From assembly GCA_900540295.1 (NCBI GenBank), contig UQFM01000056.1:1-11790 (forward strand): a stretch of DNA of 11,790 nt, written 5' to 3'. The stretch's first letter is position 1. The number at the start of each line of letters is the position of its first letter. Both the position numbers and the translations under genes were made by a program. Shown here one piece after another: positions 7,904 to 11,790 of this stretch. The notes beneath the pieces were generated by a model that ran no database searches, had not been told where the DNA came from, and saw only the letters and a list, made by a program, of their open reading frames with translations. Origin of the DNA: an uncultured Oscillospiraceae bacterium. Its GTDB lineage: Bacteria > Bacillota > Clostridia > Oscillospirales > Acutalibacteraceae.

Positions 7904-8496
7904 ATGAATATAAAAAAGAACTTGAAATGCAAATAGGTATAGCAGACGGGATATATCTGAACAACGTGGATATTGCCCCGCTTGCGATTCAGGCAATTAT
8001 GATAAATGAAGTGGTTCCCTCTGACCCCTTACAGGATTTCTACGGGGCTTCTGATGCAGATTATCTGAAAACAACGATTCCTCTTTTGCAAGGGGCGGGA
8101 GCAGAGGTGCATTCCATACATGATATACTGCAAAAGGGAATCTATATCACAAATGCCGTGAAAACGCCAAAGACAGAATATGCTGTTGACAAAAGCAGTA
8201 TTGAAAATAGTTTACCCTATTTAGAAGCAGAGCTTTCCTTATTTCCAAATATAAAGGTTATTATGCTTATGGGTGATGTTGCAAAGAAAGCCTTTAACAT
8301 GATTGCGAAAAAGTCAACAAAGAAAAATGTTATTCCTGCTGTTTCCACCTATAAATTGCGGAACAGCGAAATCTATTATGCGGATATCAGAGTAATGCCG
8401 TCATATATAATGACGGGAAAAAACATTTTAATAGAAAAGTCAAAAGCTGAAATGGCAACCGAGGACATTGCAACTATGTTGGAAATCATCAAGTAA
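7904..8496 (+). CDS. Uracil-DNA glycosylase-like family protein, possible frameshift near start
   Basis: The main reading frame runs from ATG 7927 to 8496 (189 residues). The pattern INEVVPSDP near the N-terminus, KVIMLMGDVAKKAFN, and the C-terminal MPSY-TGKN-IEKSKAEM-EDI segment resemble a divergent uracil-DNA-glycosylase-superfamily protein of Clostridia. I recall this family from general knowledge, and classical catalytic motifs (GQDPYH, HPSP) are not present in standard form. ATG 7927 has no good Shine-Dalgarno. ATG 7904 opens a frame that stops at 7934, but with one extra base in the A6 run at 7912-7917 it reads MNIKKELEMQIGIADG into the main frame. The break could be an error, a mutation, or slippage on A AAA AAG. 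It lies 16 bases after the previous stop and is AT-richer than the glycan genes. Confidence 0.65.
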
Positions 8497-8563
8497 GACG
8501 TACCAAATACAAAAAAGCATTTTGAAACTTTAGAATATACACGCTTTTGGATGCTTGATACAC

Positions 8564-8600
8564 AAAAAAACCTTGCATTTGTTGAAAATGCAAGGTTTTT
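8564..8600. terminator. Bidirectional intrinsic terminator
   Basis: A hairpin with arms CCTTGCATTT (8571-8580) and AAATGCAAGG (8586-8595), loop GTTGA, is extended by A-T pairs between the A-run at 8564-8570 and the T-run at 8596-8600. The right arm plus T-run ends rightward transcription of the glycosylase-like gene. The complement gives a T-run for leftward transcription. It sits 6 bases from the CCA end of the tRNA remnant on the minus strand, so it was most likely the native terminator of that tRNA. Confidence 0.88.
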
Positions 8601-8605
8601 ACTGT

Positions 8606-8631
8606 TGGTGCGAGCGATGGGACTTGAACCC
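8606..8631 (-). tRNA. 3' remnant of a tRNA gene, attachment-site core
   Basis: On the minus strand these 26 bases read as a tRNA 3' end: GGG TTCAAGT CCC of the T arm, then AT, the acceptor half CGCTCGC, discriminator A and encoded CCA. The rest of the tRNA is absent. To the right (8632 on) the sequence is AT-rich element DNA, and even the T stem is not fully closed (ACGGG against CCCAT). A cloverleaf cannot be built. This is therefore the duplicated att core left at one end of an element that inserted into the tRNA gene. An intact copy is expected beyond the right edge. The amino acid cannot be called from this fragment; an A discriminator is compatible with several tRNAs including leucine. 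Confidence 0.88.
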
Positions 8632-8675
8632 GTATATATAAGCATAAAACTACTGATAATACTGCATTTATATAT

Positions 8676-8698
8676 TTTGTGTCATAATTTGTGGCATA
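8676..8698 (+). repeat. Direct repeat pair TTTGTGNCATA, probable integrase arm sites
   Basis: Two 11-base copies lie at 8676-8686 (TTTGTGTCATA) and 8688-8698 (TTTGTGGCATA), 12 bases apart, with one mismatch. They lie about 45-67 bases inside the att core, between it and the integrase stop. Related copies lie on the other side of the integrase gene at 9783-9803. This is where arm-type sites for an integrase with an N-terminal arm-binding domain would be expected. Confidence 0.55.
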
Positions 8699-8722
8699 TA
8701 CACTTGCGCGTTACTATAAATG

Positions 8723-9748
8723 TTATGGCTCGCCATCTGAGGAAAATAATGTGCCAAAATAATTGCTTAACGAAGCATCAACGCTATTTTCTTTTTCTTG
8801 TATAGTGTGTTGATAAACAGTTTTGAGCATATTATTTGTGGAATGCCCCATACGCTCCATAGCGTATTTGTCTGGAATATTTAAAGAAAGCATTACCGAA
8901 GCGTTATAATGGCGAAGGTCGTGAAATCTAAAGTGTGGTAGCCCTAAGCGATTCAGTATATAGGAAAATTCATCGCTAATTTGATTGGGCGTTAAAGAAA
9001 TCAGAGGGAGTTCGTGCTCCTCTCTATATTGAATTTTTTCTAAAATGAAGTCATATATTTTGAGCGTTCGGTTGCTGGAGTACGTTTTTGGTGTTTTCGT
9101 AATCCACTCCCCATCTCGATTTAAAACCATTGACTTTGATATTCGAATAGTTTTTCGTTGATAGTCAATATCTGAATAAGTTAAAGGCGCGATTTCTCCA
9201 CGGCGTAAACCTAAACATGCAGATAGTAAGATAGGTAATTCTATTTCTTTCCCCTCAACATATTTCAGGATTTTGCCAATCTCCTCTGCTGTAGGAATGG
9301 AAATCGACTTTTTTTCTTTTTGCGGAAGCGCAATATTAAAATAGATGGAGTGTCCTTTTAGAGCTGTTGATAAAAGTCCGTAAATGTTTTTTACGCTTTT
9401 TGGTGAATGGTTTTTCGCTTCTTCATTGATAGCTTCTTGTACATCTTGGGCGGTTAATTTTTGCAAGGGTTTATCTATGATACTTTTTAAATAATTATTT
9501 CGCATAACAATGTACCCCCGAATTGTAGAAGGGGAAAGGATATTGTTTTTACTTTCAATGTATTGGTCTATAGCTTCACCAACGGTTATTTTGGACGGAA
9601 TACATTTATCTTTATAAGTTTGTAAATATAAATTAGCGGCATATTCGGCATCTGCTTTCTTTTCAGCTGTGAAGGATTTGTATTTTCCGTTGCCGATATG
9701 TACGCGGACACGGTAGTTGCCGCTGGGCAATTTTTTTGCAGTCGCCAT
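8723..9748 (-). CDS. Tyrosine recombinase/integrase
   Basis: This is a 341-residue phage-type integrase. Residues 1-47 form an arm-DNA-binding domain (LPSGNYRVRVHIGNGKYKSFTAEKKADAE), and about 55-140 form the SAM-like core-binding domain. The C-terminal catalytic domain shows R182 in LGLRRGE, H276 and R279 in RFHDLRH, H302 in MGHS and nucleophile Y312 in VYQHT. All expected residues are present, so it is probably active. It catalyses site-specific integration and excision at the tRNA att site, 91 bases from its stop. I start it at ATG 9748, where AAAGGA lies about 8 bases upstream and the product begins MATAKKLPSG. The longer 364-residue frame from 9817 would run through the inverted repeat in the promoter region. 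No excisionase is visible nearby. Confidence 0.95.
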   Translation of the reverse strand: MATAKKLPSGNYRVRVHIGNGKYKSFTAEKKADAEYAANLYLQTYKDKCIPSKITVGEAIDQYIESKNNILSPSTIRGYIVMRNNYLKSIIDKPLQKLTAQDVQEAINEEAKNHSPKSVKNIYGLLSTALKGHSIYFNIALPQKEKKSISIPTAEEIGKILKYVEGKEIELPILLSACLGLRRGEIAPLTYSDIDYQRKTIRISKSMVLNRDGEWITKTPKTYSSNRTLKIYDFILEKIQYREEHELPLISLTPNQISDEFSYILNRLGLPHFRFHDLRHYNASVMLSLNIPDKYAMERMGHSTNNMLKTVYQHTIQEKENSVDASLSNYFGTLFSSDGEP

Positions 9749-9780
9749 AGAGATATTCCTTTCTATACAGACTAAAAATA

Positions 9781-9805
9781 ACTTTGTGACACGATGGCAC
9801 AAAGT
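9781..9805. repeat. Inverted repeat upstream of the integrase
   Basis: ACTTTGTG (9781-9788) and CACAAAGT (9798-9805) form a perfect 8-base dyad with a 9-base gap, 33 bases upstream of the integrase start codon. Each arm also fits the TTTGTGNCAT motif found beside the att core: TTTGTGACAC on plus and TTTGTGCCAT on minus. It could be an integrase arm site or an operator controlling integrase. Confidence 0.6.
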
Positions 9806-9889
9806 AAAAAACTCCAAAATGTAGATGGATGTTTTGTCTGTGAGTCTTGTTTATAAAACTTATTTCCAATATTTACCTGTATCTTTTTC

Positions 9890-9920
9890 AAAAAAACACC
9901 TCTAAGATTAAATAGAGGTG
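9890..9920 (-). terminator. Leftward terminator-like hairpin that also covers the protease SD
   Basis: CACCTCTA (9897-9904) and TAGAGGTG (9913-9920) form a perfect 8-base stem with an 8-base loop. Read on the minus strand it is followed by seven T (complement of 9890-9896), which is an intrinsic terminator for leftward transcripts coming from the repressor side. Read on the plus strand the right arm contains the whole Shine-Dalgarno AGAGGTG of the protease gene at 9927, so the same hairpin could shut its translation. Both roles are inference from structure. Confidence 0.65.
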
Positions 9921-9926
9921 ATAAAA

Positions 9927-10607
9927 ATGGACAAAGACAACAAAAACTTTATTATTCCGTATAGGCGATATACGGAGATACGGGATGCGGTTTGGCGATT
10001 GATTTTGGATATGGGCATCACAAAATTGCCTGTCAGCATCTCATCAGTACTCAGAAGATTATGTATTGAGCTGTATACCTATCAAGAAAATGAGGAAACA
10101 ATCAAGCGGTTAAAACTGGAAAGTTTAATGAAAACAAGCGATGGCTTTACGGTTGTCCTAAATGACCGATACATAATTTTCTATGATGATACGCAGTTAC
10201 CTGCCCGTATTCGGTTCACACTGGCACACGAGCTGGGACACATAATTCTTGAAAGCGGGTTCTCCCGAACAGAAGAAGGTGTAGTATATACAACACGCAA
10301 CAATGAGCCGAATAAAAAGGACAAGCCCGAAGAAACGGCAGCAAATATGTTTGCGGCTCGGTTGCTTGCGCCGTCCTGCGTGTTGCACGAGCTTAAACTG
10401 TTTACTGCAGAAGAAATTGTGCAATACTGTGCCATCAGCAAAATTGCAGCAGAATTCAAATTAGAAAGAATGCTGTTGTTAGAGAACCGTAATGAACGTT
10501 TTCTCAGAGACCGAGGGCGTGGGTGCTTTTATTTAAGCCCGCTTGAAAGGCAGGTGAAAGCACAGTTTGAGAATTATATTAAAACCGTCCTGAAGTATCG
10601 GGCTTAA
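9927..10607 (+). CDS. ImmA/IrrE-family metallopeptidase
   Basis: This 226-residue protein has the zinc-protease motif HELGH (H101, E102, H105), with the downstream EETAANMFAARLL (E136/E137) supplying the likely third ligand. This is the ImmA/IrrE pattern. In ICEBs1 of Bacillus, ImmA cleaves the repressor ImmR and so releases the element from repression. The neighbouring Xre repressor suggests the same here. I chose ATG 9927 with AGAGGTG 6 bases upstream over GTG 9918, which is part of that Shine-Dalgarno. It lacks a recognisable DNA-binding domain. Unlike ICEBs1, the protease gene is not downstream of the repressor in one operon: it is on the opposite strand and its last 29 bases overlap the repressor's 3' end. 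Its promoter must lie in 9749-9926, shared with the divergent integrase. Confidence 0.9.
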   Translation: MDKDNKNFIIPYRRYTEIRDAVWRLILDMGITKLPVSISSVLRRLCIELYTYQENEETIKRLKLESLMKTSDGFTVVLNDRYIIFYDDTQLPARIRFTLAHELGHIILESGFSRTEEGVVYTTRNNEPNKKDKPEETAANMFAARLLAPSCVLHELKLFTAEEIVQYCAISKIAAEFKLERMLLLENRNERFLRDRGRGCFYLSPLERQVKAQFENYIKTVLKYRA

Positions 10608-11094
10608 GATTTTTAAGTATCTCGTCAATTTCTTCTTGAGTTTTCGTAACCGTTCCTCGTTCACCCGAGCGGGCAACATACGGAATCTCGACAAGATTAC
10701 TCGGGCTACTTGCTTTTGAGCACCGCTCAAATTCTACATCTAAAACACTATTTACCGCTTTTTGGCCGTGTTGGTCTAAAAGGCGGTATTTTTTTATTAG
10801 TTCTTTTTCATCGTTTGTTAGAGTACGACGAGAATTGAGGATTTCATCATTTTGACCAAATAAATTTTCAGTGGAAATAGAATTAATGACATCAATAGGT
10901 GAATTGTTTTGCCCCAGTAAATAATCAATAGTTACATGAAAATAGTCAGCGATTCTACAAAGACTAGCGTTGTCAATATCAAATTTTCCGTTTTCCCAAT
11001 AAGAAAGCGTGTTTTGTGCGATGCCTAAATGCTTTGCTAATTCTCTTTGTGTAATTCCGAGTTTTTGTCGAAGTTCTTTTATTCTATTGACCAT
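10579..11094 (-). CDS. Xre-family repressor (ImmR/CI-like)
   Basis: This 171-residue protein has an N-terminal HTH-Xre domain (about 1-60: ITQRELAKHLGIAQNTLSYWE gives the helix-turn-helix). After a linker, a helical segment KKYRLLDQHGQKAVNSVLDVEFERC (about 101-125) is typical of repressors of Gram-positive phages and ICEs and probably serves oligomerisation. No S24/LexA peptidase Ser-Lys pair is visible, so it cannot self-cleave; removal by the neighbouring protease is the natural alternative. It probably binds the four TATCAA-N5-TTGATA sites just upstream of its start and represses cro and itself. AGGATGG about 7 bases before ATG 11094 supports the start. Its 3' end overlaps the convergent protease gene. 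Confidence 0.9.
   Translation of the reverse strand: MVNRIKELRQKLGITQRELAKHLGIAQNTLSYWENGKFDIDNASLCRIADYFHVTIDYLLGQNNSPIDVINSISTENLFGQNDEILNSRRTLTNDEKELIKKYRLLDQHGQKAVNSVLDVEFERCSKASSPSNLVEIPYVARSGERGTVTKTQEEIDEILKNLKPDTSGRF
10753..10795 (+). terminator. Rightward terminator-like hairpin inside the repressor gene
   Basis: On the plus strand TACCGCTTTTTGG (10753-10765) pairs with CTAAAAGGCGGTA (10776-10788) over 13 positions including two G-U pairs, followed by T7 (10789-10795). It would end transcripts running rightward from the protease gene, about 150 bases after its stop, but lies antisense within the repressor coding sequence (codons for KKYRLLDQHGQKAV). Since that peptide motif is conserved in the family, part of the hairpin may be coincidence. 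Confidence 0.5.
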
Positions 11095-11114
11095 AAATAC
11101 ACCATCCTATTATA

Positions 11115-11131
11115 TATCAATATAATTGATG
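11115..11131. promoter_or_regulatory. Operator-like dyad O1
   Basis: TATCAA-TATAA-TTGATG: one end base departs from the consensus TATCAA-N5-TTGATA. It covers the -10 box of the repressor's own leftward promoter, as expected for autorepression. Confidence 0.65.
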
Positions 11132-11147
11132 AGATGATATATATCAA
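11119..11147 (-). promoter_or_regulatory. Leftward promoter of the repressor gene
   Basis: On the minus strand TTGATA (11147-11142), a 17-base spacer and TATATT (11124-11119) fit a sigma-A promoter with one mismatch in each box. It leaves a leader of about 20 bases before ATG 11094. A rival -10, TATAAT at 11114-11109, has no suitable -35. Confidence 0.55.
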
Positions 11148-11152
11148 TCTTT

Positions 11153-11169
11153 TATCGATAAAATTGATA
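11153..11169. promoter_or_regulatory. Operator-like dyad O2
   Basis: TATCGA-TAAAA-TTGATA: one mismatch in the left arm. It lies between the two divergent promoters. Its left part also belongs to a perfect 14-base palindrome TTTTATCGATAAAA (11150-11163). Confidence 0.6.
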
Positions 11170-11176
11170 AAAAGTA

Positions 11177-11205
11177 TTGACATATCAAGTTTATTGATAT
11201 ATTAT
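11177..11205 (+). promoter_or_regulatory. Rightward promoter of the cro-like gene
   Basis: A perfect -35 TTGACA (11177-11182), a 17-base spacer and TATTAT (11200-11205) fit sigma-A. TATAAT at 11203-11208 is a better box but gives a 20-base spacer. Operator O3 lies exactly in the spacer, so a bound repressor would block polymerase. Confidence 0.75.
11183..11199. promoter_or_regulatory. Operator-like dyad O3
   Basis: TATCAA-GTTTA-TTGATA: a perfect pair of 6-base arms, filling the spacer between the -35 and -10 boxes of the rightward promoter. Confidence 0.75.
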
Positions 11206-11207
11206 AA

Positions 11208-11224
11208 TATCAACAAACTTGATA
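11208..11224. promoter_or_regulatory. Operator-like dyad O4
   Basis: TATCAA-CAAAC-TTGATA: a perfect pair of 6-base arms just after the rightward -10 box, covering the expected transcription start and touching the cro-like gene's Shine-Dalgarno (AGAGGTG, 11224-11230). Confidence 0.75.
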
Positions 11225-11234
11225 GAGGTGCGAT

Positions 11235-11432
11235 ATGGAAGCATTGTTAGCTAGTTTAAGAAAAAACGCAGGGTTAACTCAAGATATGGCAGCAAAAGAG
11301 TTAGGTGTTTGTCAGTCAACAATTTCTATGTGGGAATCAGGTGCAAGCAAACCAAGAATAGAGATGTTAAAGAGAATAGCTACTGTATATAACTGTGATA
11401 TTACACAGTTATTGGAGAGTGCTATAAATTAA
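11235..11432 (+). CDS. Cro-like Xre-family HTH regulator, 65 aa
   Basis: This small protein is a single HTH-Xre domain: LTQDMAAKELGVCQSTISMWESG forms the helix-turn-helix (about residues 14-36), followed by KPRIEMLKRIATVYNCDITQLL. It is transcribed divergently from the larger repressor and sits behind the rightward promoter crowded with operators, the position of Cro in a lysogeny switch. It probably binds the same operators and shuts off the repressor when the element is induced, but which sites it prefers cannot be read. AGAGGTG 4 bases before ATG 11235 gives the start. Full length for a single-domain Cro-like protein. Confidence 0.88.
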   Translation: MEALLASLRKNAGLTQDMAAKELGVCQSTISMWESGASKPRIEMLKRIATVYNCDITQLLESAIN

Positions 11433-11451
11433 CTCTAAGGGGGATTGTGCT

Positions 11452-11688
11452 ATGCCAAGATTGCGACAAACAGACGAGCAAAAACAGAATACATATCTGA
11501 TTGCGAATATCAAGCGTGGTATGGACATTTGGGGAGTCTCCAAAGAGCAGTTGGCTAAGCGAACGGACATATCGCTGGCGACTCTGTACAATCGCTTTAA
11601 TGACCCTGCGGCATTTCATTTGTATGAGTTGCGCCGTATTGCACAATCTCTGCATACAACTGTCGAGGATCTGATGCGGATGTCTTAG
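11452..11688 (+). CDS. Small HTH protein, 78 aa
   Basis: This 78-residue protein probably has an HTH of the Xre/Cro kind: IWGVSKEQLAKRTDISLATLYNRFNDP (about 26-52) reads as helix-turn-helix, followed by FHLYELRRIAQSLHTTVEDLM. It follows the Cro-like gene by 19 bases and probably shares its transcript, so it is an early gene of the element. AAGGGGGA about 8 bases before ATG 11452 supports the start. It could be a second early regulator, or play an excisionase-like or replication-control role, but the sequence does not decide. It shares little obvious identity with the Cro-like protein apart from the fold. Confidence 0.82.
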   Translation: MPRLRQTDEQKQNTYLIANIKRGMDIWGVSKEQLAKRTDISLATLYNRFNDPAAFHLYELRRIAQSLHTTVEDLMRMS

Positions 11689-11748
11689 AGCGTCTAAATG
11701 AAGAATGTTATCTTCCAAAAGAAAAGCAAATATGCGGAGGAAGTACCA

Positions 11749-11790
11749 ATGTACCGAATAACAACACGGACGGGCAGAACCGTACATACA
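11749..11790 (+). CDS. Start of a further early gene, cut by the window end
   Basis: ATG 11749 follows a strong GGAGGA (11736-11741) by 7 bases and opens 14 codons (MYRITTRTGRTVHT) that run off the window. It lies 60 bases after the small HTH gene on the same strand, so it is probably the third gene of the rightward early operon. Too little is present to recognise a family. Confidence 0.6.
   Translation, partial: MYRITTRTGRTVHT

Larger units (their letters stand above)
8606..11790. mobile_element. Left end of a tRNA-integrated element (prophage, ICE or genomic island)
   Basis: The span starts at the tRNA att core and continues past the window's end. It holds a tyrosine integrase, an ImmA-type protease, a Xre repressor, a Cro-like gene, a second small HTH gene and a cut-off gene. 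It is clearly AT-richer than the glycan operon. An integrase next to the duplicated tRNA end and a lysogeny-type switch are standard for integrative elements. No capsid, terminase, relaxase or conjugation gene falls inside the window, so phage and ICE cannot be told apart. Confidence 0.85.

Noticed and set aside
8606..8680. A complete tRNA gene
   Set aside because: Only the T arm and acceptor 3' half are present; the sequence to the right gives no anticodon or D arm.
8551..8805. 84-residue plus-strand frame across the terminator and tRNA remnant
   Set aside because: It runs through a terminator hairpin, a tRNA fragment and the 3' end of the integrase; no RBS and no family features.
11105..11224. 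CRISPR-like array in the repeated TATCAA/TTGATA region
   Set aside because: Repeats are short dyads at uneven spacing located on promoters; they fit operators, not a CRISPR array.
11422..11787. 121-residue minus-strand frame at the right edge
   Set aside because: It is antisense to the small HTH gene and to the start of the next gene, both of which have strong Shine-Dalgarno sites.

Overview
The window looks like a contig end from a Gram-positive, low-to-middling GC member of the Clostridia (Bacillota). The basis is strong AGGAGG-like ribosome sites, sigma-A-type promoters, and protein families typical of gut and anaerobic Clostridia. This is inference from style, not a species call. Bases 1-46 are not biological: they are the Illumina Nextera i7 adapter with its index.

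Region 1 (47-1741) holds an AT-richer gene for an unrecognised 148-residue protein, then a HAD-superfamily phosphohydrolase of 393 residues.

Region 2 (about 1777-7244) is a tight five-gene operon behind a near-consensus sigma-A promoter. Its genes match the WbpB, WbpA, Wzx, WbpD and WbpE functions. Together WbpA (6-dehydrogenase), WbpB (3-dehydrogenase), WbpE (3-aminotransferase) and WbpD (3-N-acetyltransferase) should convert UDP-GlcNAc to UDP-2,3-diacetamido-2,3-dideoxy-glucuronic acid. The flippase moves a lipid-linked glycan containing it across the membrane. Starts overlap upstream stops (ATGA, TAATG, and a 19-base overlap), so translation is probably coupled. No glycosyltransferase and no UDP-sugar 2-epimerase is present in the window.

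Region 3 (7309-8496) has a flavodoxin-fold NAD(P)H oxidoreductase and a uracil-DNA-glycosylase-like protein. The second has an apparent frame break at an A6 run near its start.

Region 4 (8606-11790, running off the end) is the left end of an integrative element (prophage, ICE or similar) inserted in the 3' end of a tRNA gene. It carries a 26-base tRNA 3' remnant (minus strand) beside the tRNA's own terminator, then a tyrosine integrase. Next come an ImmA/IrrE-type metalloprotease, a Xre-family repressor, a divergent Cro-like gene, a second small HTH gene, and the first codons of another gene. Four 17-bp operator-like dyads (TATCAA-N5-TTGATA) fill the repressor/cro promoter region, and four copies of a TTTGTGNCAT motif bracket the integrase. 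The protease and repressor genes converge and overlap at their 3' ends instead of forming one operon, and hairpins lie at the protease SD and inside the repressor gene. This switch layout is the most unusual thing here. No clearly new enzyme system was identified.
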